Positions 9,074 to 17,297 of a stretch of DNA of 64,000 nt are shown here, one piece after another. The stretch is from contig NZ_PDWO01000002.1 of the NCBI RefSeq assembly GCF_010211765.1, positions 163,581-227,580 of the forward strand, read 5' to 3'. The position numbers were made by a program, and so were the translations under genes. Each line of letters starts with the position of its first letter. The first letter of the stretch is position 1. This stretch comes from Pseudoxanthomonas kaohsiungensis (GTDB taxonomy: Bacteria; Pseudomonadota; Gammaproteobacteria; Xanthomonadales; Xanthomonadaceae). A model generated the notes under the pieces. The model had not been told where the DNA came from and did not search any database. It saw only the letters and a list, made by a program, of their open reading frames with translations.

Positions 9074-10075
9074 ATGCTGTCCATGACGATTTCGCCGAAG
9101 TCGCGGCTGTGCGCATGCCTGTTGCTGGCCGCCGCGCTCGGCGCCTGCTCCAAGCAGGAAGAAGCCGCGCCCGCTGCGGGCGCCACGCCCCCGGCCCCGA
9201 GCGCACCGGCCGCTGCCGCCCCGGCGGCGCCGCCCGCCCCCGCGGTCGCGGCCACCGTCCAGGCGATGGGCGCCGACCAGCTGCGCGATGCCGCCAGCCA
9301 GGCGCTGCGCGAGAACCGGATGTACGCGCCGGCCGGGGACAACGCCATGGAGTACTACCTGGCGCTGCGCGACAAGCTGCCCGACGACCCGGGCGTGTCC
9401 AGCGCACTGACCGACCTGATGCCCTACACCGTCATCGCCGCCGAGCAGGCGGTCGGCCGCGAGCAGTTCGACGAGGCCCAGCGCCTGGTGGCGCTGATCG
9501 AGAAGGCCGACAAGACCGCGCCGGCATTGCCGCGGATCAAGCAGAGCATCACCAACTCGCAGCAGGCGGTGGCCCAGCGCAGCGAGGCCGAAGCCGCGCG
9601 TGCCAAGGCCGAAGTGGAGGCGCGCGCCCAGGCCCAGCAGCAGCAGCTGGCGCAGCAGCAGGCCGCCGAAGCCGAAGCCGCCCGCCGCCTGGCTGCAGAA
9701 GCCGAAGCCGCGCGCGAGGCCGCGGCCGAACGCCAGGCCGCCGCGGCCCGCGAGGCGGCCGCCCGCCAGGCCGCCGCGCAGCAGGCGGCCGCCACGCCGG
9801 CACCGGCGCCGGCCCAGCGCAACCTGCGTCCGATCAGCATGGCCTCGCCGCGCTACCCGCCGGACGCGCTGCGCGCCGGGACCTCCGGCGAAGTCCTGGT
9901 CGAGTTCACCGTGGGCACCGATGGCTCGGTCACCGATGCGCGCGTGCTGCGCGCCAACCCGGCCCGCACCTTCGACCGCGAGGCGCTCAATGCGGTACGT
10001 CGCTGGCGCTTCGAGCCGGTCGACGCGCCGGTGACCACCCGTCGCACCGTGGCCTTCAACCCGGGCGGCGGCTGA
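9074..10075 (+). CDS. Lipoprotein with C-terminal TonB-like domain
   Basis: 333 residues. The start at 9074 is supported by GGGGGA seven bases upstream. The N-terminus is a lipoprotein signal ending LAAALGAC with the modified Cys at position 25 and Ser at +2, which predicts sorting to the outer membrane. An Ala/Pro linker follows, then a helical region rich in Ala, Glu, Gln and Arg (about 165-250) likely to form a coiled coil, and a TonB C-terminal domain with SPRYPPDALRAG, GEVLVEFTV and NAVRRWRFEPV. Classical TonB proteins are held in the inner membrane by an N-terminal helix for contact with ExbBD, so this is a TonB-fold protein of another role. A terminator follows. Confidence 0.85.
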   Translation: MLSMTISPKSRLCACLLLAAALGACSKQEEAAPAAGATPPAPSAPAAAAPAAPPAPAVAATVQAMGADQLRDAASQALRENRMYAPAGDNAMEYYLALRDKLPDDPGVSSALTDLMPYTVIAAEQAVGREQFDEAQRLVALIEKADKTAPALPRIKQSITNSQQAVAQRSEAEAARAKAEVEARAQAQQQQLAQQQAAEAEAARRLAAEAEAAREAAAERQAAAAREAAARQAAAQQAAATPAPAPAQRNLRPISMASPRYPPDALRAGTSGEVLVEFTVGTDGSVTDARVLRANPARTFDREALNAVRRWRFEPVDAPVTTRRTVAFNPGGG

Positions 10076-10102
10076 CAGCGGCCCACCGGCGGAAGGCCAG
10101 GA

Positions 10103-10131
10103 AAAAGGCCCGGCAATGCCGGGCCTTTTCT
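10103..10131 (+). terminator. Terminator after the TonB-domain lipoprotein gene
   Basis: 12-bp stem (AAAAGGCCCGGC / GCCGGGCCTTTT) with an AAT loop and a T-rich tail. The convergent gene ends 36 bp further on. Confidence 0.85.
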
Positions 10132-10167
10132 TTTCCACTCCGGAACCGGCTGGCCGGTCGCGACGGA

Positions 10168-11349
10168 TCAGGTCGAGATCGCCAGCTTCTCCTGGCGGTA
10201 GCGCATCACCGCCGCCAGCCACAGCAGCAGGGCCAGGCCCAGGCTGCTGCCCAGGTACACCGCCCAGACCTGCGCGGAGATCGGCTCGGCGCGGATCACC
10301 TTCAGCAGCAGCTGGTTCTGCGCCAGGAACGGCACCGCGAACTGCCACAGCTGGGTCTTCACCGGATTCACCATCAGCATCATGGTGGGGATCATCGGCA
10401 TCAGCATCAGCCAGGTCATGTGGCTCTGCGCTTCCTTCAGGCTCTTCGCCGCCGCGGCGAGGAACGTGAGCAGCGAAGTTCCGATCAGCAGCATCGGCAG
10501 CAGCACGAACAGCATGCTGGCGATGGACATCAGCGACATGTCGAGGGAGCGGGCCATGCCGGTGGCGAACTGCGCGCTGAGCTTGATCGCCAGCAGCGAC
10601 AGCAGCAACGACACCACGCCGAGCAGGCAGGCGGCGACGATCTTGCCGCTGACGATCGCTCCGCGCGGGGCCGGCGTGGCCAGCAGCGGTTCCAGGGTCT
10701 GCCGTTCGCGTTCGCCGGCGGTGGCATCCAGCACCAGGGCCGCGCCGCCGAGGAAGGCGGTGATGATCAGGAAGTACGGCAGCATCACCGACAGCATCAG
10801 GCCGCGCTTAGCCTCGGGCGTGGACACGTCCAGCGTGCCGGTGTTGACCGGCTGCGCCACCGACGGGTCCATGCCCCGCGCCAGCAGGCGCAACGCCCCG
10901 ACCTGGCCGCTGTACGCGGACAACGCCCCGCGCAATCGTTGCCCGGGAATGCTGGAGTCGCGCTGCGTCGTGTCCAGCATCACCTCCACCAGCGCCGGCC
11001 GGCCGGCGCGCCAGTCCTCGGCGAAGCTCTCCGAGACGCGCAGGCCCACGTCCTGCCGCTGTTCGCGCAGTGCCGCTTCCAGGTCCGCCGGCGCTTCCAC
11101 CGCCTTGATCCCCTGGGTGGCGAGGAACGCCACCAGGTTCGGCGCGCGCTCCATGCCGATGACCGGCACCTCCAGCACCTTGTCGATCTGGGTCTTGGCC
11201 CGCTTCTCGGCCAGCGCGCCCATGCCCAGGATCAGCGCAGGAAACAGCAACGGCCCCAGCAGCAGGGTCAAGGCAAGCGTGCGGCGGTCGCGGCCGATGT
11301 CGCGCAACTCCTTCAGCATCACGATCCACATCGTCGACAGCGTGCTCAT
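10168..11349 (-). CDS. natB: ABC-2 type exporter permease, NatB-like
   Basis: 393-residue integral membrane protein. One N-terminal helix (about residues 27-46) is followed by a ~150-residue extracytoplasmic domain, then a cluster of five or six helices from about residue 183 to the end. The juxtamembrane motif TAGERERQTLEPLLATP is characteristic of the NatB/ABC-2 family. It overlaps the preceding ATPase gene by 4 bp, so the two form an exporter. NatAB of Bacillus extrudes sodium, but the substrate here is not determined by the sequence. Confidence 0.85.
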   Translation of the reverse strand: MSTLSTMWIVMLKELRDIGRDRRTLALTLLLGPLLFPALILGMGALAEKRAKTQIDKVLEVPVIGMERAPNLVAFLATQGIKAVEAPADLEAALREQRQDVGLRVSESFAEDWRAGRPALVEVMLDTTQRDSSIPGQRLRGALSAYSGQVGALRLLARGMDPSVAQPVNTGTLDVSTPEAKRGLMLSVMLPYFLIITAFLGGAALVLDATAGERERQTLEPLLATPAPRGAIVSGKIVAACLLGVVSLLLSLLAIKLSAQFATGMARSLDMSLMSIASMLFVLLPMLLIGTSLLTFLAAAAKSLKEAQSHMTWLMLMPMIPTMMLMVNPVKTQLWQFAVPFLAQNQLLLKVIRAEPISAQVWAVYLGSSLGLALLLWLAAVMRYRQEKLAIST

Positions 11350-12092
11350 GCGTGCAGGCCCTCCTCGGAGCCGATCACCTTGACGAAGGCGTCTTCCAGG
11401 TTGCTTTCGCCGGTCTGCTCGCGCAGCTGGTCGGCGGTGCCCTCGGCCACGACCTGGCCCTTGGCGATGATCACGATCCGGTCGCAGAGCGCGGCCACCT
11501 CCTGCATGATGTGGCTGGAGAAGATCACGCAGCGGCCCTCGTCGCGCAGGCCGCGCAGGAAGTCGCGCATCGCGCGCGTGGTCATCACGTCCAGGCCGTT
11601 GGTCGGTTCGTCGAGGATCACGTTGCGCGGGTCGTGGACCAGCGCGCGCGCGATCGCGGTCTTGGTCCGCTGGCCCTGCGAGAACCCTTCGGTCTGGCGC
11701 TCGAGGATCTCGCCCATGTCCAGCGCCGAGGACAGCGCGGCGATGCGTTCCTCCACGCGCGCGGCCGGGATGCCGTGCAGGCGGCCGAAGTAGGCGATGT
11801 TCTCGCGCGCGGTCAGGCGCTTGTATACGCCGCGGGCGTCCGGCAGCACGCCCAGCGCGCGGCGCACCGCGACCGGATCGGCCGCCGGGTCCACGCCATC
11901 CACTTCGATCCGGCCCTGGTCGGGCCGCATCAGCGTGTAGAGCATGCGCAGGGTGGTGGTCTTGCCCGCGCCGTTGGGCCCGAGCAGGCCGGTGATCTGG
12001 CCGTCGTGGGCTTCGAAGCTGACGCCGGAGACCGCGTTCACGGTGCCGGTCTTGGTCTTGAAGCTCTTGTGCAGGTCATGGGCGCGGATCAT
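11346..12092 (-). CDS. natA: ABC transporter ATP-binding protein, NatA-like
   Basis: 248-residue ATPase of the exporter whose permease overlaps it downstream. Walker A GPNGAGKT is at 38-45. The signature region reads GFSQGQRTKTAIARAL (a FSQGQ variant of LSGGQ, as in NatA), Walker B is VILDEPTNGLD and the H-loop is FSSHIMQEV. The gene lies 31 bp after the TAP-like hydrolase gene in the same direction, so all three may be cotranscribed. Confidence 0.88.
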   Translation of the reverse strand: MIRAHDLHKSFKTKTGTVNAVSGVSFEAHDGQITGLLGPNGAGKTTTLRMLYTLMRPDQGRIEVDGVDPAADPVAVRRALGVLPDARGVYKRLTARENIAYFGRLHGIPAARVEERIAALSSALDMGEILERQTEGFSQGQRTKTAIARALVHDPRNVILDEPTNGLDVMTTRAMRDFLRGLRDEGRCVIFSSHIMQEVAALCDRIVIIAKGQVVAEGTADQLREQTGESNLEDAFVKVIGSEEGLHA

Positions 12093-12123
12093 GGCGCGGC
12101 TCCCGCTGGATTGTGTCGGCGCA

Positions 12124-13650
12124 TCAGGGTTCCCATCCGTTGAAACTGGTGAAAGGCGGCACGTAGGTCATCGAATCCAGGCAGCCGGCATCCAGCGCCT
12201 TCGCATCGGTCGACTCGAGGAACTGGCCCAGCAGCCTGGGCATGCAGCCCAGGCCGAGGGTGCCGTGGGCCTGGCCGCGCAGGACCAGGTGGCGGCCGTT
12301 GGGCAGCGTCTGCAGGACGCGTTCGGCGTAGCGCGGCGGCGTCACCGGGTCCAGTTCGCCCGACAGCAGCAGGACCGGCACGTCCGACGACAGCGGCGCG
12401 GTGAAATCCTCCGGCCGGCCGCCATGCGGCCAGGTCGCGCAGGCGGCGAAGAACATGCGTGCCACCTCCGGCCCGAGCAGCGTGCCTTCGGCACCGCCTT
12501 CCCGGTACCGGTCCGCGTCCTCGGCGCAGATCACCGACCACTGCATGCCGCGCGCCATCGAGCCGCCCATGTTGCGGCCCATCAGCTCGTGCAGCGACAT
12601 CAGCGGCGCGTAGCGGCCCTGGCTGGCCTCGTCCAGCACCAGCGGCAGCAGCGAGGCGGTCTGCGGCATGTACGAGAACATGAAGGCCAGGCCGGTGACG
12701 GTGTCGGCGCTGACGGTGCCGGTACGGCTCTCACCGCTGGCCGGGTCGCGGTACTCGACCTGCGCCGGTGCGTCCTTGAGCTTGGCTACCAGTGCCCCGA
12801 GCTGTGCGCGCGCATCCTGCGGAAAGCGCTTGGCGCAGGCCGGCAACTGGTGGCACTGCTGCGACTGCAGGCCGATCGCATCCTCGAAGGTGTGCGCGAA
12901 CTCGCCACCGACCACCAGGTCGTTCGGCGCCACGCCGTCGAGCACGATGCTGCGCACGTGCTGCGGGAAGCGCCGGGCGTACTGCTGGGCCACGCGCGTG
13001 CCGTAGGAGCCGCCGACCAGGTTGATCTCGCGCGCGCCGATCGCCTCGCGCACCGCGTCCAGGTCGGCGATGGCGTCGGTGGTGGCGTAGAAGCGCGGAT
13101 CGGCGCGGTCGGCCGCCTGTTCGGCGCAGCGCCGGGCGAAGTCCGCGATCGCCGCGGCGTCGACGGTGGCGGCGGCCTGCGGATCGGCGTCCCCGCCTTC
13201 GGGCGCGCACGACAGCAGGTTGGAGCCGCCGGTGCCGCGCTGGTCGACCAGCACGACGTGGCGCTGCTTGCGCACTTCCCTGAAGGCCGGATCCAGCTGC
13301 GGCCAGACCTGCACCGCCGACTGGCCGGGACCGCCGGCCAGGAAGAACACGGGGTCGTCGGTGGCCGACCCCTCGTCGGTCGCCGGCAGCCAGGCCAGGT
13401 TGAGCTTGATCCTGCGGCCGTCGGGCGTGGCCCGGTCTTCGGGAACCTCGAACGTGGCGCATTGCGCCTGCACGTTGCCGGCGGACATGCCGCTGGCCAG
13501 CGTGCACGGTTCGAAGGCGATGCCGCCGTAGTGGCGGGTGGAGCCGGTCGCCGCTTCGGGCGCCGGGGCGGAATCGCAGCCGGCGAGCAGGGCCGTGGAA
13601 ACGGCGAGCACGGTGGCGGCGGTGAGCTGGCGGGTGTTGCGGGACATCAT
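12124..13650 (-). CDS. Secreted alpha/beta hydrolase lipoprotein, TAP-like (S33 peptidase family)
   Basis: 508 residues. The ATG at 13650 is preferred because GAGAGG stands about 10 bases upstream; it gives a lipoprotein signal ending ALLAGC (Cys25). The oxyanion region is FFLAGGPGQSAVQVWP, the nucleophile elbow is GGSYG, and the C-terminal TAP-like part has LSGELDPVTPP (Asp) and GQAHGTLG (His). This is the arrangement of tripeptidyl/prolyl aminopeptidase-like hydrolases. It probably acts in the periplasm or at the outer membrane on peptides. It is the first gene of a possible three-gene unit with natAB. Confidence 0.85.
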   Translation of the reverse strand: MMSRNTRQLTAATVLAVSTALLAGCDSAPAPEAATGSTRHYGGIAFEPCTLASGMSAGNVQAQCATFEVPEDRATPDGRRIKLNLAWLPATDEGSATDDPVFFLAGGPGQSAVQVWPQLDPAFREVRKQRHVVLVDQRGTGGSNLLSCAPEGGDADPQAAATVDAAAIADFARRCAEQAADRADPRFYATTDAIADLDAVREAIGAREINLVGGSYGTRVAQQYARRFPQHVRSIVLDGVAPNDLVVGGEFAHTFEDAIGLQSQQCHQLPACAKRFPQDARAQLGALVAKLKDAPAQVEYRDPASGESRTGTVSADTVTGLAFMFSYMPQTASLLPLVLDEASQGRYAPLMSLHELMGRNMGGSMARGMQWSVICAEDADRYREGGAEGTLLGPEVARMFFAACATWPHGGRPEDFTAPLSSDVPVLLLSGELDPVTPPRYAERVLQTLPNGRHLVLRGQAHGTLGLGCMPRLLGQFLESTDAKALDAGCLDSMTYVPPFTSFNGWEP

Positions 13651-13705
13651 CGAAACGGCCCCTCTCGGTTGCACTTCTGGATGGAAAAGCGGTTGCGTGG
13701 CACGG

Positions 13706-13897
13706 TCACTCGGGCGAGAACACGTCCTCGATGCTCAAGCCGAACAGGCGCGCGATGCGGAACGCCAGCGGCAGGCTCGGATCGTACTTGCCGGTCTCCA
13801 GCGCATTGACCGTCTGCCGCGACACCTCCAGCCGCTCGGCCAGCTCGCCTTGCGACCAGCCGCGCGCGTCGCGCAGTTCGCGCAGGCGGTTGTTCAC
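13706..13897 (-). CDS. Short XRE/Cro-type transcriptional regulator
   Basis: 63 residues, almost only a helix-turn-helix: RLRELRDARGWSQGELAERL then VSRQTVNALETGKYDPSL and a short tail ending DVFSPE. The GTG start at 13897 overlaps the stop of the upstream membrane-protein gene (GTGA), so the two are translationally coupled. Two mirrored 18-bp palindromic sites lie before the membrane-protein gene and are the obvious operators, suggesting autoregulation of the pair. Such short regulators are widespread next to small membrane proteins. The signal is unknown. Confidence 0.88.
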   Translation of the reverse strand: MNNRLRELRDARGWSQGELAERLEVSRQTVNALETGKYDPSLPLAFRIARLFGLSIEDVFSPE

Positions 13898-14490
13898 CGG
13901 TAGCGCCGCGCGACCACGACCTTGGCCAGGCCGTAGGTGAGGCAGACCAGCGGGAACAGCCAGATCAGCACCGCGCCGGCAGGCAGGTCGATGACCTTGG
14001 CCGTCTGCAGGAAGCCGCCCGCCAGGTAGAGCAGCGAGACCAGCGCGGTGGCAATACACACGGCTTCCAGCTCGATGCGCTGTTGCATCTCGTCCGAATC
14101 GCGGATGTAGCGGACGATGGCGCGCAGGGCGAACGCGATCGGCGGCACCGGCAGCAGCGCCACCAGGGCGCGCAGCGCCGGCGCCTCGACGTGCCGCAGC
14201 AGCCAGACCGAGGCGAACAGGACCAGGGTGTAGGCGCCCATCGCCAGCAGCAGCTCGCGGGTGTAGCGCCTGCGCAAGCCCGGCGAAGCCGAATCGCAGG
14301 GCTCGGGCAACTGCCCGCGCAGCAGCGCGGCGAAGGCCAGCACCAGCGCGAACACGAACAGCACCGGACCGGCCCAGGCAGGCAGCAGGCCGGGCCACAG
14401 GCGCGGGGGCACCGCTCCGGCCAGGCCCGCCAGTACGGCAGCGGCCAGCAGGCCCCAGGTGGTCGTGCGCCGGCTCACGGCCGGATCCAC
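13894..14490 (-). CDS. Integral membrane protein coupled to an XRE regulator
   Basis: 198 residues with about six hydrophobic segments (for example TTWGLLAAAVLAGLAG, VLFVFALVLAFAALL, AVLIWLFPLVCLTYGLA). A charged cytoplasmic loop around residues 107-125 contains YIRDSDEMQQRIELEA, a pattern often seen in the membrane partners of these short XRE regulators. The start is a GTG at 14490, with a second in-frame GTG 12 bases downstream; neither has a strong ribosome binding site. I do not recognise a function. The mirrored operators lie 38 bp and 82 bp upstream. Confidence 0.75.
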   Translation of the reverse strand: MDPAVSRRTTTWGLLAAAVLAGLAGAVPPRLWPGLLPAWAGPVLFVFALVLAFAALLRGQLPEPCDSASPGLRRRYTRELLLAMGAYTLVLFASVWLLRHVEAPALRALVALLPVPPIAFALRAIVRYIRDSDEMQQRIELEAVCIATALVSLLYLAGGFLQTAKVIDLPAGAVLIWLFPLVCLTYGLAKVVVARRYR

Positions 14491-14528
14491 CGGAAAGGAC
14501 GGAGGTGGCGCGCCATCGCGGAAATCCT

Positions 14529-14546
14529 TGTCAAGGAAGCTTGACA
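14529..14546. promoter_or_regulatory. Operator 1 of the XRE/membrane-protein pair
   Basis: TGTCAAGGAAGCTTGACA: half-sites TGTCAAG and CTTGACA around four bases. It is the exact reverse complement of the second site at 14573-14590. Confidence 0.75.
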
Positions 14547-14572
14547 GGACGATAGGGGTCCGGCCGCGGGCT

Positions 14573-14590
14573 TGTCAAGCTTCCTTGACA
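14573..14590. promoter_or_regulatory. Operator 2 of the XRE/membrane-protein pair
   Basis: TGTCAAGCTTCCTTGACA, identical in 18 of 18 positions to the reverse complement of operator 1. The centres are 44 bp apart, about four helical turns, so two bound dimers would sit on the same face of the DNA. Confidence 0.75.
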
Positions 14591-14624
14591 GCAGGCGGAG
14601 CGCTCCGCCGGACCCGCCGGGGTG

Positions 14625-14658
14625 CTGCCTACGTGCGCCGGCATAGGCGCCGGCCTAC
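14625..14658 (-). repeat. Degenerate GTAG-headed REP-like sequence at the fpr 3' end
   Basis: On the minus strand GTAGGCCGGCGCCTATGCCG is followed by further GC-rich palindromic sequence. The TAG in its head is the stop codon of the ferredoxin reductase gene. It is a single, degenerate unit, less certain than the dimeric elements elsewhere. Confidence 0.4.
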
Positions 14659-15416
14659 TTGTTGGAGACGTATTTCTCGCGCCGGATCTGCGGGATCGGC
14701 AGTCCGTATCCCTTCAGCGCCTCGAAGCAGGCATCGACCATGTCCGGGTTGCCGCACAGGTAGGCGATGTCGGTGGTGGGGTCCGGGGCGAACTCGGCCA
14801 GTTGCTGCTGCACGTAGCCGTGGCGCACATCCGGGTGGGCGTGCGCCGAGCCGGCCGCGGGCAGTTCGCGCGACAGGCAGGGCACGTAGCGGAAGCGCGG
14901 ATGCGCCTCGGCGAAGGCGCGGAAATCCTCCGCGTAAAGCAATTCACCGGGTGTACGCGCGCCCGCCAGCACCACCACTTCCAGGTCGCGTTCGGCCATG
15001 CGCTGCGCCAGCACCGGCAGCATCGAGCGGTACGGGGTGACGCCGGTGCCGGTGGCGATCAGCAGGTAGCGGCGGTTGTGGTCGCCGGGCATCAGGCAGA
15101 AGCGGCCATAGGGTCCACTGGCATTGACCCGGTCGCCGATGGCCATCCCCTCGAACAGCGCGGTGGCCGCGCCGCCGGCGACGTGGCTCACCGCGATCTC
15201 CACCGCTTCGCCCGGCCCCAGTGCGTGGTCGTGGATGGTGGACAGCGAGTAGCTGCGCCGCGCCGGCGTGCCGTCGGCGTAGTCGAAATGGATCTGGATG
15301 AACTGGCCCGGTATGAAGTCCAGTGGCTGGCCGTCGTCGCGGGCCAGCACGTAGTGGCCGATGGTGGGCGCCAGCATGCGGCGGTCGACGAGGCGGAGCG
15401 GGAACTGGACGGGCAC
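14655..15416 (-). CDS. fpr: Ferredoxin--NADP(+) reductase, bacterial Fpr type
   Basis: FAD enzyme that passes electrons between NADPH and ferredoxin/flavodoxin, used in iron-sulfur repair and oxidative stress. 253 residues. FAD-binding RRSYSLST near residue 53, phosphate-binding GPYGRFCLM, NADP-binding GTGVTPYRSMLPV and LCGNPDMVDA are visible. The start is a GTG at 15416. The stop codon lies in a GTAG-headed repeat-like sequence. The gene is divergent from the ABC exporter genes and the shared gap has a TATAAT-type element. Confidence 0.92.
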   Translation of the reverse strand: MPVQFPLRLVDRRMLAPTIGHYVLARDDGQPLDFIPGQFIQIHFDYADGTPARRSYSLSTIHDHALGPGEAVEIAVSHVAGGAATALFEGMAIGDRVNASGPYGRFCLMPGDHNRRYLLIATGTGVTPYRSMLPVLAQRMAERDLEVVVLAGARTPGELLYAEDFRAFAEAHPRFRYVPCLSRELPAAGSAHAHPDVRHGYVQQQLAEFAPDPTTDIAYLCGNPDMVDACFEALKGYGLPIPQIRREKYVSNK

Positions 15417-15467
15417 GAGGGTCGTTTTCGCAACGGTGTGTGGCCGGGAGCGTACCCGGCGGCGGCC

Positions 15468-15473
15468 TATAAT
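15468..15473 (+). promoter_or_regulatory. -10 element in the fpr / ABC-exporter gap
   Basis: Perfect TATAAT about 48 bp before the ABC ATPase start. The reverse strand reads TATTAT over nearly the same bases, so it could serve both directions. No good -35 is seen. Confidence 0.5.
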
Positions 15474-15520
15474 AGCCGCAGCCCCCGAACCAGGCGCCGG
15501 TACGCGGCGCGAAGGCGTCC

Positions 15521-16474
15521 ATGACTTCCCCCGGCGAAGCAGCCGTGCCCGCGCTGCGCGTGCGCGACCTGCGCAAGACCTACGACAACGGCGTCCAGGC
15601 GCTCAAGGGCGTCTCGCTCGACGTCGCCCCGGGCGACTTCTTCGCCCTGCTCGGCCCCAACGGCGCCGGCAAGTCCACCCTGATCGGCATCACCAGCTCG
15701 CTGGTCAACCTCAGCGAAGGCTCGGTGGAAGTGTTCGGCATCGACCTCACCACCCGCCGCAGCGATGCGATGCGGATGATCGGGCTGGTGCCGCAGGAGA
15801 TCAACTTCAACCTGTTCGAGCAGCCGTTCGACATCCTGGTCAACTACGCCGGCTTCTACGGGATCCCGCGCGAGGAGGCCGAGGCGATGGCCGAGGCCGA
15901 GCTGCGCCGCGCGCACCTGTGGGAGAAGGCCAGGGTGATGAGCCGCACCCTGTCCGGCGGCATGAAGCGCCGCCTGATGATCGCCCGGGCGATGATGACC
16001 CGCCCGCGCCTGCTGATCCTGGACGAACCCACCGCCGGCGTGGACATCGAGATCCGCCGCGACATGTGGCGGGTGCTGCGCGAGATCAACGCCGCCGGCA
16101 CCACCATCATCCTGACCACGCATTACCTGGAGGAAGCCGAGAGCCTGTGCCGGCACCTGGCGATCATCGACCACGGCACGATCGTCGAGTCCGGGCCGAT
16201 GCGCGCGTTGCTGGCCAAGCTCGACGTGGAAGGCTTCCTGTTCGACATCGACGGCGCGCTGCCGGCGCAGCTGCCGGTGATCGAGGGCACCACCCTGGTG
16301 GCGCTCGACCACCACACCCTGGACCTGGACATGCCGCGGGCGATGGACCTCAACCGCGTGTTCGCCGCGCTGCAGGACGCCGGCATCCGCGTGCGCTCGA
16401 TGCGCACCAAGAGCAACCGCCTGGAAGAGCTGTTCGTGCGCCTGACCGGCCCGAAGCAGGAGGCCGCCGCATGA
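15521..16474 (+). CDS. yadG: ABC transporter ATP-binding protein, YadG-like
   Basis: 317-residue ATPase. Walker A GPNGAGKST is near residues 45-53, the Q-loop is LVPQEINFNLFEQPF, the signature is LSGGMKRRL and Walker B is LLILDEPTAGVD. The ~80-residue C-terminal extension is typical of the YadG/ABC-2 drug-type ATPases. The next gene starts within its stop codon (ATGA), so the two form one exporter. The substrate is unknown. Confidence 0.88.
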   Translation: MTSPGEAAVPALRVRDLRKTYDNGVQALKGVSLDVAPGDFFALLGPNGAGKSTLIGITSSLVNLSEGSVEVFGIDLTTRRSDAMRMIGLVPQEINFNLFEQPFDILVNYAGFYGIPREEAEAMAEAELRRAHLWEKARVMSRTLSGGMKRRLMIARAMMTRPRLLILDEPTAGVDIEIRRDMWRVLREINAAGTTIILTTHYLEEAESLCRHLAIIDHGTIVESGPMRALLAKLDVEGFLFDIDGALPAQLPVIEGTTLVALDHHTLDLDMPRAMDLNRVFAALQDAGIRVRSMRTKSNRLEELFVRLTGPKQEAAA

Positions 16475-17289
16475 AGCACGACGCCGACACCGCGGCCGCC
16501 ATCGCCGCCACGCGCAGCGACGCGGCGCGCAACTGGACCGCGCTGGGGACCATCGTCCGCCGCGAAGTGCGCCGCATCCTGCGCATCTGGGGCCAGACCC
16601 TGGTGCCGCCCGCGATCACCATGACCCTGTACTTCCTGATCTTCGGCGGCCTGATCGGCTCGAAGATCGGCGACATGGGCGGCTTCACCTACATGCAGTT
16701 CATCGTGCCCGGGCTGGTCATGATGAGCGTGATCCAGAACAGCTACGGCAACATCTCCTCTTCGTTCTTCGGCGCCAAGTTCGGCCGCCACGTCGAGGAG
16801 CTGCTGGTCAGCCCGATGCCGAACTGGGTGATCCTGGGCGGCTACGTCGCCGGTGCGGTGCTGCGCGGGCTGATGGTCGGCGTGATCGTGCTGGCGATCG
16901 CCATGTTCTTCACCCCGGTGCGCATCCCGCACCCGCTGGTGACCTTCACCACGGTGCTGCTGGGCGCGACCATCTTCTCGCTGGCCGGCTTCGTCAACGC
17001 GGTCTACGCCAAGAAGTTCGACGACGTCGCGATCGTGCCGACCTTCATCCTGACCCCGCTGACCTACCTGGGCGGCGTGTTCTATTCGGTGACCCTGCTG
17101 CCGGGCTGGGCGCAGGCGCTGACCCACGCCAACCCGATCTTCTACATGGTCAATGCGTTCCGCTACGGCCTGCTCGGTACCTCGGACGTGCCGTTGTGGG
17201 TGGCCTACGCGCTGATGCTCGGTTTCGTCGCTGCGCTGTCGACGCTGTCGCTGTGGCTGCTGCGCCGCGGCGTGGGCCTGCGCAGCTGA
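16471..17289 (+). CDS. yadH: ABC-2 type permease, YadH-like
   Basis: 272 residues with six predicted helices, starting with VPPAITMTLYFLIFGGLIG. Motifs FIVPGLVMMSVI and EELLVSPMPNWVILGGYV are typical of the ABC-2 permease core (YadH). The start overlaps the ATPase stop codon by 4 bp, so translation is coupled. The following ketopantoate reductase gene begins only 8 bp after the stop. Confidence 0.88.
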   Translation: MKHDADTAAAIAATRSDAARNWTALGTIVRREVRRILRIWGQTLVPPAITMTLYFLIFGGLIGSKIGDMGGFTYMQFIVPGLVMMSVIQNSYGNISSSFFGAKFGRHVEELLVSPMPNWVILGGYVAGAVLRGLMVGVIVLAIAMFFTPVRIPHPLVTFTTVLLGATIFSLAGFVNAVYAKKFDDVAIVPTFILTPLTYLGGVFYSVTLLPGWAQALTHANPIFYMVNAFRYGLLGTSDVPLWVAYALMLGFVAALSTLSLWLLRRGVGLRS

Positions 17290-17297
17290 GCCCGAGC

